From Liolophura sinensis (lineage: Eukaryota; Mollusca; Polyplacophora; Chitonida; Chitonidae), in NCBI RefSeq assembly GCF_032854445.1, contig NC_088298.1, positions 8,049,504-8,113,503 of the forward strand: a DNA stretch of 64,000 nucleotides. Direction: 5' to 3'. How positions within the stretch are numbered: the stretch's first letter is position 1; each line of letters begins with the position of its first letter. This document shows positions 45,202 through 57,284 of the stretch, piece after piece. The notes below the pieces were generated by a model that was not told the DNA's origin, made no database searches, and saw only the letters and a program-made list of their open reading frames with translations. The position numbers and the translations under genes were made by a program.

Positions 45202-45319
45202 GCCTACAGCACCCGGTGTTCCCAGGAGGTCACCCATCCAAGTACTAACCGGGCTGGACGTTGCTTAACTTCGGTGTTCGGACGAGAACCGGTGTTTTCA
45301 ACGTGATATGGACGTAGGC
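45202..45319 (-). rRNA. 5S rRNA: 5S rRNA, copy 117
   Basis: 118 nt; G93T, G64C, G8T. Confidence 0.96.
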
Positions 45320-45593
45320 AAGTGCTGGGGTAAAACTTTGCTATATATTGGTGGTGAAATAAAATGCATGGAATATCAGAACAAGTGCACCAAACAGTGA
45401 AGAGGCTGGATGGCCGTTTGAACGAAGACAACAAACTCCCTGCCATCCCACGTCTGTCTTGGCTTAGATGGACCATACAAGTCACGCTAGGGGCGATAAC
45501 TCATATCCACATTTCCCCACCCACCATGGGTATATACATCTTTGTATTAATGAAGAAAAAGTGAAAAAAAAAAAAAAAAAAAAGAGGTTGCTA

Positions 45594-45711
45594 GCCTACA
45601 GTACCCGGTGTTCCCAGGCGGTCACCCATCCAAGTACTAACCGGGCTCGACGTTGCTTAACCTTGGTGTTCGGACGAGAACCGGTGTTTTCAACGTGATA
45701 TTTCCGTAGGC
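45594..45711 (-). rRNA. 5S rRNA: 5S rRNA, copy 118 (AA class)
   Basis: 118 nt; G110A, A50G, G48A, C10A, C9A. Confidence 0.96.
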
Positions 45712-45980
45712 ACGTGCTGGGGTAAAACTTTGCTATATATTGGTGGTGAAATAAAATGCATGGAATATCAGAACAAGTGCACCAAACAGTGAAGAGGCTG
45801 GATGGCCGTTTGAACGAAGACAACAAACTGCTGCCATCCCACGTCTGTCTAGGCTTAGATGGACCATTCAAGTCACGCTAGGGGCGATAACTCATATCCA
45901 CATTTAACCACCCACCATGGGTATATACATCTTGGTATTAATGAAGAAAAAGAGAGAGAAAAAAAAAGAAGAGGTTGTTA

Positions 45981-46098
45981 GCCTACAGCACCCGGTGTTC
46001 CCAGGCGGTCACCCATCCAAGTACTAACCGGGCTTGACGTTGCTTAACCTCGGTGTTCGGACGAGAACCGGTGTTTTCAACGTGATATGGCCGTAGGC
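45981..46098 (-). rRNA. 5S rRNA: 5S rRNA, copy 119
   Basis: 118 nt; G64A, A50G. Confidence 0.97.
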
Positions 46099-46369
46099 AC
46101 GTGCTGGGGTAAAACTTTGCTATATATTGGTGGTGAAATAATATGCATGGAATATCAGAACAAGTGCACCAAACAGTGAAGAGGCTGGATGGCCGTTTGA
46201 ACGAAGACAACAAACTCCCTGCCATCCCACGTCTGTCTTGGCTTAGATGGACCATTCAAGTCACGCTAGGGGCGATAACTCATATCCACAATTTCCCCAC
46301 CCACCATGGGTATATACATCTTGGTATTAATGAAGAAAAAGAGAAAAAAAAAAAAAAAAGAGGTTGTTA

Positions 46370-46487
46370 GCCTACAGCACCCGGTCTTCCCAGGCGGTCA
46401 CCCATCCAAGTACTAACCGGGCTCGACGTTGCTTAACCTCGGTGTTCGGACGAGAACCGGTGTTTTCAACGTGATATGGCCGTAGGC
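46370..46487 (-). rRNA. 5S rRNA: 5S rRNA, copy 120
   Basis: 118 nt; C102G, A50G. Confidence 0.97.
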
Positions 46488-46750
46488 ACGTGCTGGGGTA
46501 AAACTTTGCTATATATTGGTGGTGAAATAAAATGCATGGAATATCAGAACAAGTGCACCAAACAGTGAAGAGGCTGGATGGCCGTTTGAACGAAGACAAC
46601 AAACTCCCTGCCATCCCACGTCTGTCTTGGCTTAGATGGACCATACAAGTCACGCTAGGGGCGATAACTCATATCCACATTTCCCCACCCACCATGGGTA
46701 CATACATCTTTGTATTAATGAAGAAAAAGTGAAAAAAAAAGAGCTTGGTA

Positions 46751-46868
46751 GCCTACAGCACCCGGTGTTCCCAGGCGGTCACCCATCCAAGTACTAACCG
46801 GGCTGGACGTTGCTTAACTTCGGTGTTCGGACGAGAACCGGTGTTTTCAACGTGATATGGCCGTAGGC
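46751..46868 (-). rRNA. 5S rRNA: 5S rRNA, copy 121
   Basis: 118 nt; G64C. T9 terminator. Confidence 0.97.
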
Positions 46869-47134
46869 TCGTGCTGGGGTAAAACTTTGCTATATATTGG
46901 TGGTGAAATAAAATGCATGGAATATCAGAACAAGTGCACCAAACAGTGAAGAGGCTGGATGGCCGTTTGAACGAAGACAACAAACTCCCTGCCATCCCAC
47001 GTCTGTCTTGGCTTAGATGGACCATACAAGTCACGCTAGGGGCGATAACTCATATCCACATTTCCCCACCCACCATGGGTATATACATCTTTGTATTAAT
47101 AAAGAAAAAGAGAAAAAAAAAAAAGAGGTTGTTA

Positions 47135-47252
47135 GCCTACAGCACCCGGTGTTTCCAGGGGGTCACCCATCCAAGTACTAACCGGGCTCGACGTTGCTGA
47201 ACTTCGGTGTTCGGACGAGAACCGGTGTTTTCAACGTGATATGGCCGTAGGC
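47135..47252 (-). rRNA. 5S rRNA: 5S rRNA, copy 122
   Basis: 118 nt; G99A, G93C, A54C, without T38C. Confidence 0.96.
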
Positions 47253-47532
47253 ACGTGCTGGGGTAAAACTTTGCTATATATTGGTGGTGAAATAAAATGC
47301 ATGGAATATCAGAACAAGTGCACCAAACAGTGAAGAGGCTGGATGGCCGTTTGAACGAAGACAACAAACTCCCTGCCATCCCACGTCTGTCTTGGCTTAG
47401 ATGGACCATACAGGTAACACTAGGGGCGATAACTCATATCCACATTTCCCCACCCACCATGGGTATATACATCTTGGTATTAATGAAGAAAAAGTGAAAA
47501 AAAAAAAAAGAAAAAAAAAAAAGAGGTTGTTA

Positions 47533-47650
47533 GCCTACAGCACCCGGTGTTCCCAGGCGGTCACCCATTCAAGTACTAACCGGGCACGACGTTGCTTAAC
47601 TTCGGTGTTCGGACGAGAACCGGTGTTTTCAACGTGATATGGCCGTAGGC
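47533..47650 (-). rRNA. 5S rRNA: 5S rRNA, copy 123
   Basis: 118 nt; G82A, A65T. Confidence 0.97.
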
Positions 47651-47927
47651 ACGTGCTGGGGTAAAACTTTGCTATATATTGGTGGTGAAATAAAATGCAT
47701 GGAATATCAGAACAAGTGCACCAAACAGTGAAGAGGCTGGATGGCCGTTTGAACGAAGACAACAAACTCCCTGCCATCCCACGTCTGTCTTGGCTTAGAT
47801 GGACCATACAAGTCACGCTAGGGGCGATAACTCATATCCACATTTCCCCACCCACCATGGGTATATACATCTTGGTATTATGAAGAAAAAGTGAAAAAAC
47901 AAAAAAAAAAAAAAAAAGAGGTTGCTA

Positions 47928-48045
47928 GCCTACAGCACCCGGTGTTCCCAGGCGGTCACCCATCCAAGTACTGACCGGGCTCGACGTTGTTTAACTTCGG
48001 TGTTCGGACGAGAACCGGTGTTTTCAACGTGATATGGCCGTAGGC
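47928..48045 (-). rRNA. 5S rRNA: 5S rRNA, copy 124
   Basis: 118 nt; T73C, G56A. Confidence 0.97.
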
Positions 48046-48309
48046 ACGTGCTGGGGTAAATCTTTGCTATATATTGGTGGTGAAATAAAATGCATGGAAT
48101 ATCAGAACAAGTGCACCAAACAGTGAAGAGGCTGGATGGCCGTTTGAACGAAGACAACAAACTCCCTGCCATCCCATGTCTGTCTTGGCTTAGATGGACC
48201 ATACAAGTCACGCTAGGGGCGATAATTCATATCCACATTTCCCCACCCACCATGGGTACATACATCTTTGTATTAATGAAGAAAAAGTGAAAAAAAAAAG
48301 AGGTTGTTA

Positions 48310-48427
48310 GCCTACAGCACCCGGTGTTCCCAGGCGGTCACCCATCCAAGTACTAACCGGGCTGGACGTTGCTTAACTTCGGTGTTCGGACGAGAACCGG
48401 TGTTTTCAACGTGATATGGCCGTCGGC
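48310..48427 (-). rRNA. 5S rRNA: 5S rRNA, copy 125
   Basis: 118 nt; G64C, T4G. Confidence 0.97.
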
Positions 48428-48697
48428 ACGTGCTGGGGTAAAACTTTGCTATATATTGGTGGTGAAATAAAATGCATGGAATATCAGAACAAGTGCACCA
48501 AACAGTGAAGAGGCTGGATGGCCGTTTGAACGAAGACAACAAACTCCCTGCCATCCCACGTCTGTCTTGGCTTAGATGGACCATACAAGTCACGCTAGGG
48601 GCGATAACTCATATCCACATTTCCCCACCCACCATGGGTACATACATCTTTGTATTAATGAAGAAAAAGACAGAAAAAAAAAAAAAAGAGGTTGTTA

Positions 48698-48815
48698 GCC
48701 TACAGCACCCGGTGTTCCCAGGCGGTCACACATCCAAGTACTAACCGGGCTCGACGTTGCTTAACTTCGGTGTTCGGACAAGAACCGGTGTTTTCAACGT
48801 GATATGGCCGTAGGC
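48698..48815 (-). rRNA. 5S rRNA: 5S rRNA, copy 126 (chimeric unit)
   Basis: 118 nt; G86T (private, box C) and C36T. The gene belongs to the C36T set, but its upstream spacer has the CAGGTAACAC variant otherwise found with the G99A/G93C set. Confidence 0.96.
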
Positions 48816-49095
48816 ACGTGCTGGGGTAAAACTTTGCTATATATTGGTGGTGAAATAAAATGCATGGAATATCAGAACAAGTGCACCAAACAGTGAAGAG
48901 GCTGGATGGCCGTTTGAACGAAGACAACAAACTCCCTGCCATCCCACGTCTGTCTTGGCTTAGATGGACCATACAGGTAACACTAGGGGCGATAACTCAT
49001 ATCCACATTTCCCCACCCACCATGGGTATATACATCTTGGTATTAATGAAGAAAAAGTGAAAAAAAAAAAAAGAAAAAAAAAAAAGAGGTTGTTA

Positions 49096-49213
49096 GCCTA
49101 CAGCACCCGGTGTTCCCAGGCGGTCACCCATTCAAGTACTAACCGGGCACGACGTTGCTTAACTTCGGTGTTCGGACGAGAACCGGTGTTTTCAATGTGA
49201 TATGGCCGTAGGC
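49096..49213 (-). rRNA. 5S rRNA: 5S rRNA, copy 127
   Basis: 118 nt; G82A, A65T and private G18A. Confidence 0.97.
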
Positions 49214-49490
49214 ACGTGCTGGGGTAAAACTTTGCTATATATTGGTGGTGAAATAAAATGCATGGAATATCAGAACAAGTGCACCAAACAGTGAAGAGGC
49301 TGGATGGCCGTTTGAACGAAGACAACAAACTCCCTGCCATCCCACGTCTGTCTTGGCTTAGATGGACCATACAAGTCACGCTAGGGGCGATAACTCATAT
49401 CCACATTTCCCCACCCACCATGGGTATATACATCTTGGTATTATGAAGAAAAAGTGAAAAAACAAAAAAAAAAAAAAAAAGAGGTTGCTA

Positions 49491-49608
49491 GCCTACAGCA
49501 CCCGGTGTTCCCAGGCGGTCACCCATCCAAGTACTGACCGGGCTCGACGTTGTTTAACTTCGGTGTTCGGACGAGAACCGGTGTTTTCAACGTGATATGG
49601 CCGTAGGC
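49491..49608 (-). rRNA. 5S rRNA: 5S rRNA, copy 128
   Basis: 118 nt; T73C, G56A. Confidence 0.97.
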
Positions 49609-49872
49609 ACGTGCTGGGGTAAATCTTTGCTATATATTGGTGGTGAAATAAAATGCATGGAATATCAGAACAAGTGCACCAAACAGTGAAGAGGCTGGAT
49701 GGCCGTTTGAACGAAGACAACAAACTCCCTGCCATCCCACGTCTGTCTTGGCTTAGATGGACCATACAAGTCACGCTAGGGGCGATAATTCATATCCACA
49801 TTTCCCCACCCACCATGGGTACATACATCTTTGTATTAATGAAGAAAAAGTGAAAAAAAAAAGAGGTTGTTA

Positions 49873-49990
49873 GCCTACAGCACCCGGTGTTCCCAGGCGG
49901 TCACCCATCCAAGTACTAACCGGGCTGGACGTTGCTTAACTTCGGTGTTCGGACGAGAACCGGTGTTTTCAACGTGATATGGCCGTCGGC
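49873..49990 (-). rRNA. 5S rRNA: 5S rRNA, copy 129
   Basis: 118 nt; G64C, T4G. Confidence 0.97.
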
Positions 49991-50261
49991 ACGTGCTGGG
50001 GTAAAACTTTGCTATATATTGGTGGTGAAATAAAATGCATGGAATATCAGAACAAGTGCACCAAACAGTGAAGAGGCTGGATGGCCGTTTGAACGAAGAC
50101 AACAAACTCCCTGCCATCCCACGTCTGTCTTGGCTTAGATGGACCATACAAGTCACGCTAGGGGCGATAACTCATATCCACATTTCCCCACCCACCATGG
50201 GTACATACATCTTTGTATTAATGAAGAAAAAGACAGAAAAAAAAAAAAAAAGAGGTTGTTA

Positions 50262-50379
50262 GCCTACAGCACCCGGTGTTCCCAGGCGGTCACCCATCCA
50301 AGTACTAACCGGGCTCGACGTTGCTTAACTTCGGTGTTCGGACAAGAACCGGTGTTTTCAACGTGATATGGCCGTAGGC
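50262..50379 (-). rRNA. 5S rRNA: 5S rRNA, copy 130
   Basis: 118 nt; C36T. Confidence 0.97.
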
Positions 50380-50653
50380 ACGTGCTGGGGTAAAACTTTG
50401 CTATATATTGGTGGTGAAAAAAAATGCATGGAATATCAGAACAAGTGCACCAAACAGTGAAGAGGCTGGATGGCCGTTTGAACGAAGACAACAAACTCCC
50501 TGCCATCCCACGTCTGTCTTGGCTTAGATGGACCACACAAGTCACGCTAGGGGCGATAACTCATATCCACATTTCCCCACCCACCATGGGTATATACATC
50601 TTGGTATTAATGAAGAAAAAATGAAAAAAAAAAAAAAAAAAAAGAGGTTGCTA

Positions 50654-50771
50654 GCCTACAGCACCCGGTGTTCCCAGGCGGTCACCCATCCAAGTACTAA
50701 CCGGGCTGGACGTTGCTTAACTTCGGTGTTCGGACGAGAACCGGTGTTTTCAACGTGATATGGCTGTAGGC
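50654..50771 (-). rRNA. 5S rRNA: 5S rRNA, copy 131
   Basis: 118 nt; G64C, G7A. Confidence 0.97.
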
Positions 50772-51045
50772 ACGTGCTGGGGTAAAACTTTGCTATATAT
50801 TGGTGGTAAAATAAAATGCATGGAATATCAGAACAAGTGCACCAAACAGTGAAAAGGCTGGATGGCCGTTTGAACGAAGACAACAAACTCCCTGCCATCC
50901 CACGTCTGTCTTGGCTTAGATGGACCATACAAGTCACGCTAGGGGCGATAACTCATATCCACATTTCCCCACCCACCATGGGTACATACATCTTTGTATT
51001 AATGAAGAAAAAGAGAAAAAAAACAAAAAAAAAAAGAGGTTGTTA

Positions 51046-51163
51046 GCCTACAGCACCCGGTGTTCCCAGGCGGTCACCCATCCAAGTACTAACCGGGCTC
51101 GACGTTGTTTAACCTCGGTGTTCGGACGAGAACCGGTGTTTTCAACGTGATATGGCCGTAGGC
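51046..51163 (-). rRNA. 5S rRNA: 5S rRNA, copy 132
   Basis: 118 nt; G56A, A50G. Confidence 0.97.
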
Positions 51164-51437
51164 ACGTGCTGGGGTAAAACTTTGCTATATATTGGTGGTG
51201 AAATAAAATGCATGGAATATCAGAACAAGTGCACCAAACAGTGAAGAGGCTGGATGGCCGTTTGAACGAAGACAACAAACTCCCTGCCATCCCACGTCTG
51301 TCTTGGCTTAGATGGACCATACAAGTCACGCTAGGGGCGATAACTCTTATCCACATTTCCCCACCCACCATGGGTACATACATCTTTGTATTAATGAAGA
51401 AAAATAGAAAAAAAAAAAAAATAAAAAGAGGTTGCTA

Positions 51438-51555
51438 GCCTACAGCACCCGGTGTTCCCAGGCGGTCACCCATCCAAGTACTAACCGGGCTAGACGTTGC
51501 TTAACTTCGATGTTCGGACGAGAACCGGTGTTTTCAACGTGATATGGCCGTAGGC
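51438..51555 (-). rRNA. 5S rRNA: 5S rRNA, copy 133
   Basis: 118 nt; C46T and private G64T. Confidence 0.97.
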
Positions 51556-51828
51556 AGGTGCTGGGTTAAAACTTTGCTATATATTGGTGGTGAAATAATA
51601 TGCATGGAATATCAGAACAAGTGCACCAAACAGTGAAGAGGCTGGATGGCCGTTTGAACGAAGACAACAAACTCCCTGCCATCCCACGTCTGTCTTGGCT
51701 TAGATGGACCATACAAGTCACGCTAGGGGCGATAACTCATATCCACATTTCCCCACCCACCATGGGTATATACATCTTTGTATTAATGAAGAAAAAGTGA
51801 AAAAAAAAAAAAAAAAAAGAGGTTGCTA

Positions 51829-51946
51829 GCCTACAGTACCCGGTGTTCCCAGGCGGTCACCCATCCAAGTACTAACCGGGCTCGACGTTGCTTAACCTTG
51901 GTGTTCGGATGAGAACCGGTGTTTTCAACGTGATATTTCCGTAGGC
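51829..51946 (-). rRNA. 5S rRNA: 5S rRNA, copy 134 (AA class)
   Basis: 118 nt; G110A, A50G, G48A, G37A, C10A, C9A. Confidence 0.96.
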
Positions 51947-52216
51947 ACGTGCTGGGGTAAAACTTTGCTATATATTGGTGGTGAAATAAAATGCATGGAA
52001 TATCAGAACAAGTGCACCAAACAGTGAAGAGGCTGGATGGCCGTTTGAACGAAGACAACAAACTGCCTGCCATCCCACGTCTGTCTAGGCTTAGATGGAC
52101 CATTCAAGTCACGCTAGGGGCGATAACTCATATCCACATTTAACCACCCACCATGGGTATATACATCTTGGTATTAATGAAGAAAAAGAGAGAAAAAAAA
52201 AAAGAAGAGGTTGTTA

Positions 52217-52334
52217 GCCTACAGCACCCGGTGTTCCCAGGCGGTCACCCATCCAAGTACTAACCGGGCTCGACGTTGCTTAACCTCGGTGTTCGGACGA
52301 GAACCGGTGTTTTCAACGTGATATGGCCGTAGGC
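52217..52334 (-). rRNA. 5S rRNA: 5S rRNA, copy 135
   Basis: 118 nt; A50G. Confidence 0.97.
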
Positions 52335-52605
52335 ACGTGCTGGGGTAAAACTTTGCTATATATTGGTGGTGAAATAATATGCATGGAATATCAGAACAAG
52401 TGCACCAAACAGTGAAGAGGCTGGATGGCCGTTTGAACGAAGACAACAAACTCCCTGCCATCCCACGTCTGTCTTGGCTTAGATGGACCATTCAAGTCAC
52501 GCTAGGGGCGATAACTCATATCCACATTTCCCCACCCACCATGGGTATATACATCTTGGTATTAATGAAGAAAAAGAGAAAAAAAAAAAAAAAAAGAGGT
52601 TGTTA

Positions 52606-52723
52606 GCCTACAGCACCCGGTCTTCCCAGGCGGTCACCCATCCAAGTACTAACCGGGCTCGACGTTGCTTAACCTCGGTGTTCGGACGAGAACCGGTGTT
52701 TTCAACGTGATATGGCCGTAGGC
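52606..52723 (-). rRNA. 5S rRNA: 5S rRNA, copy 136
   Basis: 118 nt; C102G, A50G. Confidence 0.97.
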
Positions 52724-53000
52724 ACGTGCTGGGGTAAAACTTTGCTATATATTGGTGGTGAAATAAAATGCATGGAATATCAGAACAAGTGCACCAAACA
52801 GTGAAGAGGCTGGATGGCCGTTTGAACGAAGACAACAAACTCCCTGCCATCCCACGTCTGTCTTGGCTTAGATGGACCATACAAGTCACGCTAGGTTCGA
52901 TAACTCATATCCACATTTCCCCACCCACCATGGGTATATACATCTTGGTATTAATGAAGAAAAAGTGAAAAAAAAAAAAAAAAAAAAAAAAAGGTTGCTA

Positions 53001-53118
53001 GCCTACAGCACCCGGTGTTCCCAGGCGGTCACCCATCCAAGTACTAACCGGGCTCGAAGTTGCTCAACCTCGGTGTTCGGACGAGAACCGGTGTTTTCAA
53101 CGTGATATGGCCGTAGGC
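53001..53118 (-). rRNA. 5S rRNA: 5S rRNA, copy 137
   Basis: 118 nt; G61T, A54G, A50G. Confidence 0.97.
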
Positions 53119-53389
53119 ACGTGCTGGGGTAAAAGTTTGCTATATATTGGTGGTGAAATAAAATGCATGGAATATCAGAACAAGTGCACCAAACAGTGAA
53201 GAGGCTGGATGGCCGTTTGAACGAAGACAACAAACTCCCTGCCATCCCACGTCTGTCTTGGCTTAGATGGACCATACAAGTCACGCTAGGGGCGATAACT
53301 AATATCCACATTTCCCCACCCACCATGGGTACATACATCTTTGTATTAATGAAGAAAAAGGGAAAAAAAGAAAAAAAAAGAGGTGGTTA

Positions 53390-53507
53390 GCCTACAGCAC
53401 CCGGTGTTCCCAGGAGGTCACCCATCCAAGTACTAACCGGGCTCGACGTTGCTTAACTTCGGTGTTCGGACGAGAACCGGTGTTTTCAACGTGATATGGC
53501 CGTAGGC
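53390..53507 (-). rRNA. 5S rRNA: 5S rRNA, copy 138
   Basis: 118 nt; G93T alone, unlike copies 113 and 117. Confidence 0.97.
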
Positions 53508-53781
53508 AAGTGCTGGGGTAAAATTTTGCTATATATTGGTGGTGAAATAAAATGCATGGAATATCAGAACAAGTGCACCAAACAGTGAAGAGGCTGGATG
53601 GCCGTTTGAACGAAGACAACAAACTCCCTGCCATCCCACGTCTGTCTTGGCTTAGATGGACCATACAAGTCACGCTAGGGGCGATAACTCATATCCACAT
53701 TTCCCCACCCACCATGGGTATATACATCTTTGTATTAATGAAGAAAAAGTGAAAAAAAAAAAAAAAAAAAAGAGGTTGCTA

Positions 53782-53899
53782 GCCTACAGTACCCGGTGTT
53801 CCCAGGCGGTCACCCATCCAAGTACTAACCGGGCTCGACGTTGCTTAACCTTGGTGTTCGGATGAGAACCGGTGTTTTCAACGTGATATTTCCGTAGGC
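53782..53899 (-). rRNA. 5S rRNA: 5S rRNA, copy 139 (AA class)
   Basis: 118 nt; G110A, A50G, G48A, G37A, C10A, C9A. Confidence 0.96.
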
Positions 53900-54169
53900 A
53901 CGTGCTGGGGTAAAACTTTGCTATATATTGGTGGTGAAATAAAATGCATGGAATATCAGAACAAGTGCACCAAACAGTGAAGAGGCTGGATGGCCGTTTG
54001 AACGAAGACAACAAACTGCCTGCCATCCCACGTCTGTCTAGGCTTAGATGGACCATTCAAGTCACGCTAGGGGCGATAACTCATATCCACATTTAACCAC
54101 CCACCATGGGTATATACATCTTGGTATTAATGAAGAAAAAGAGAGAAAAAAAAAAAGAAGAGGTTGTTA

Positions 54170-54287
54170 GCCTACAGCACCCGGTGTTCCCAGGCGGTCA
54201 CCCATCCAAGTACTAACCGGGCTCGACGTTGCTTAACCTCGGTGTTCGGACGAGAACCGGTGTTTTCAACGTGATATGGCCGTAGGC
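54170..54287 (-). rRNA. 5S rRNA: 5S rRNA, copy 140
   Basis: 118 nt; A50G. Confidence 0.97.
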
Positions 54288-54557
54288 ACGTGCTGGGGTA
54301 AAACTTTGCTATATATTGGTGGTGAAATAATATGCATGGAATATCAGAACAAGTGCACCAAACAGTGAAGAGGCTGGATGGCCGTTTGAACGAAGACAAC
54401 AAACTCCCTGCCACCCCACGTCTGTCTTGGCTTAGATGGACCATTCAAGTCACGCTAGGGGCGATAACTCATATCCACATTTCCCCACCCACCATGGGTA
54501 TATACATCTTGGTATTAATGAAGAAAAAGAGAAAAAAAAAAAAAAAAGAGGTTGTTA

Positions 54558-54675
54558 GCCTACAGCACCCGGTCTTCCCAGGCGTTCACCCATCCAAGTA
54601 CTAACCGGGCTCGACGTTGCTTAACCTCGGTGTTCGGACGAGAACCGGTGTTTTCAACGTGATATGGCCGTAGGC
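54558..54675 (-). rRNA. 5S rRNA: 5S rRNA, copy 141
   Basis: 118 nt; C102G, A50G and private C91A in box C. Confidence 0.97.
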
Positions 54676-54939
54676 ACGTGCTGGGGTAAAACTTTGCTAT
54701 ATATTGGTGGTGAAATAAAATGCATGGAATATCAGAACAAGTGCACCAAACAGTGAAGAGGCTGGATGGCCGTTTGAACGAAGACAACAAACTCCCTGCC
54801 ATCCCACGTCTGTCTTGGCTTAGATGGACCATACAAGTCACGCTAGGGGCGATAACTCATATCCACATTTCCCCACCCACCATGGGTACATACATCTTTG
54901 TATTAATGAAGAAAAAGTGAAAAAAAAAAGAGCTTGGTA

Positions 54940-55057
54940 GCCTACAGCACCCGGTGTTCCCAGGCGGTCACCCATCCAAGTACTAACCGGGCTGGACGTT
55001 GCTTAACTTCGGTGTTCGGACGAGAACCGGTGTTTTCAACGTGATATGGCCGTAGGC
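54940..55057 (-). rRNA. 5S rRNA: 5S rRNA, copy 142
   Basis: 118 nt; G64C, with a changed -1 base. Confidence 0.97.
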
Positions 55058-55323
55058 TCGTGCTGGGGTAAAACTTTGCTATATATTGGTGGTGAAATAA
55101 AATGCATGGAATATCAGAACAAGTGCACCAAACAGTGAAGAGGCTGGATGGCCGTTTGAACGAAGACAACAAACTCCCTGCCATCCCACGTCTGTCTTGG
55201 CTTAGATGGACCATACAAGTCACGCTAGGGGCGATAACTCATATCCACATTTCCCCACCCACCATGGGTATATACATCTTTGTATTAATAAAGAAAAAGA
55301 GAAAAAAAAAAAAGAGGTTGTTA

Positions 55324-55441
55324 GCCTACAGCACCCGGTGTTTCCAGGGGGTCACCCATCCAAGTACTAACCGGGCTCGACGTTGCTGAACTTCGGTGTT
55401 CGGGCGAGAACCGGTGTTTTCAACGTGATATGGCCGTAGGC
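55324..55441 (-). rRNA. 5S rRNA: 5S rRNA, copy 143
   Basis: 118 nt; G99A, G93C, A54C, T38C. Confidence 0.96.
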
Positions 55442-55720
55442 ACGTGCTGGGGTAAAACTTTGCTATATATTGGTGGTGAAATAAAATGCATGGAATATCA
55501 GAACAAGTGCACCAAACAGTGAAGAGGCTGGATGGCCGTTTGAACGAAGACAACAAACTCCCTGCCATCCCACGTCTGTCTTGGCTTAGATGGACCATAC
55601 AGGTAACACTAGGGGCGATAACTCATATCCACATTTCCCCACCCACCATGGGTATATACATCTTGGTATTAATGAAGAAAAAGTGAAAAAAAAAAAAAGA
55701 AAAAAAAAAAGAGGTTGTTA

Positions 55721-55838
55721 GCCTACAGCACCCGGTGTTCCCAGGCGGTCACCCATTCAAGTACTAACCGGGCACGACGTTGCTTAACTTCGGTGTTCGG
55801 ACGAGAACCGGTGTTTTCAACGTGATATGGCCGTAGGC
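55721..55838 (-). rRNA. 5S rRNA: 5S rRNA, copy 144
   Basis: 118 nt; G82A, A65T. Confidence 0.97.
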
Positions 55839-56117
55839 ACGTGCTGGGGTAAAACTTTGCTATATATTGGTGGTGAAATAAAATGCATGGAATATCAGAA
55901 CAAGTGCACCAAACAGTGAAGAGGCTGGATGGCCGTTTGAACGAAGACAACAAACTCCCTGCCATCCCACGTCTGTCTTGGCTTAGATGGACCATACAAG
56001 TCACGCTAGGGGCGATAACTCATATCCACATTTCCCCACCCACCATGGGTATATACATCTTGGTATTATGAAGAAAAAGTGAAAAAACAAAAAAAAAAAA
56101 AAAAAAAGAGGTTGCTA

Positions 56118-56235
56118 GCCTACAGCACCCGGTGTTCCCAGGCGGTCACCCATCCAAGTACTGACCGGGCTCGACGTTGTTTAACTTCGGTGTTCGGACG
56201 AGAACCGGTGTTTTCAACGTGATATGGCCGTAGGC
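56118..56235 (-). rRNA. 5S rRNA: 5S rRNA, copy 145
   Basis: 118 nt; T73C, G56A, spacer T-16A. Confidence 0.97.
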
Positions 56236-56499
56236 ACGTGCTGGGGTAAATCTTTGCTATATATTGGTGGTGAAATAAAATGCATGGAATATCAGAACAA
56301 GTGCACCAAACAGTGAAGAGGCTGGATGGCCGTTTGAACGAAGACAACAAACTCCCTGCCATCCACGTCTGTCTTGGCTTAGATGGACCATACAAGTCAC
56401 GCTAGGGGCGATAATTCATATCCACATTTCCCCCACCCACCATGGGTACATACATCTTTGTATTAATGAAGAAAAAGTGAAAAAAAAAAGAGGTTGTTA

Positions 56500-56617
56500 G
56501 CCTACAGCACCCGGTGTTCCCAGGCGGTCACCCATCCAAGTACTAACCGGGCTGGACGTTGCTTAACTTCGGTGTTCGGACGAGAACCGGTGTTTTCAAC
56601 GTGATATGGCCGTCGGC
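56500..56617 (-). rRNA. 5S rRNA: 5S rRNA, copy 146 (junction unit)
   Basis: 118 nt; G64C, T4G. The unit to its right is of the G56A/A50G set, skipping the C36T and G64C/G7A units of the 12-unit order. Confidence 0.97.
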
Positions 56618-56892
56618 ACGTGCTGGGGTAAAACTTTGCTATATATTGGTGGTGAAATAAAATGCATGGAATATCAGAACAAGTGCACCAAACAGTGAAG
56701 AGGCTGGATGGCCGTTTGAACGAAGACAACAAACTCCCTGCCATCCCACGTCTGTCTTGGCTTAGATGGACCATACAAGTCACGCTAGGGGCGATAACTC
56801 ATATCCACATTTCCCCACCCACCATGGGTACATACATCTTTGTATTAATGAAGAAAAAGAGAAAAAAAACAAAAAAAAAAAAGAGGTTGTTA

Positions 56893-57010
56893 GCCTACAG
56901 CACCCGGTGTTCCCAGGCGGTCACCCATCCAAGTACTAACCGGGCTCGACGTTGTTTAACCTCGGTGTTCGGACGAGAACCGGTGTTTTCAACGTGATAT
57001 GGCCGTAGGC
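56893..57010 (-). rRNA. 5S rRNA: 5S rRNA, copy 147
   Basis: 118 nt; G56A, A50G. Confidence 0.97.
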
Positions 57011-57284
57011 ACGTGCTGGGGTAAAACTTTGCTATATATTGGTGGTGAAATAAAATGCATGGAATATCAGAACAAGTGCACCAAACAGTGAAGAGGCTGG
57101 ATGGCCGTTTGAACGAAGACAACAAACTCCCTGCCATCCCACGTCTGTCTTGGCTTAGATGGACCATACAAGTCACGCTAGGGGCGATAACTCTTATCCA
57201 CATTTCCCCACCCACCATGGGTACATACATCTTTGTATTAATGAAGAAAAATAGAAAAAAAAAAAAAATAAAAAGAGGTTGCTA

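Larger units (their letters stand above)
44418..45711. repeat. Four-unit duplication, right copy
   Basis: Copies 115-118 repeat copies 111-114, including the rare G93T+G64C+G8T allele shared by copies 113 and 117. Confidence 0.85.
48816..53389. repeat. 12-unit higher-order repeat, copy C
   Basis: Matches 39069-43636 at an offset of about 9752 bp, from the spacer of copy 126 through copies 127-137. Private changes include G18A in copy 127 and G64T in copy 133. Confidence 0.88.
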
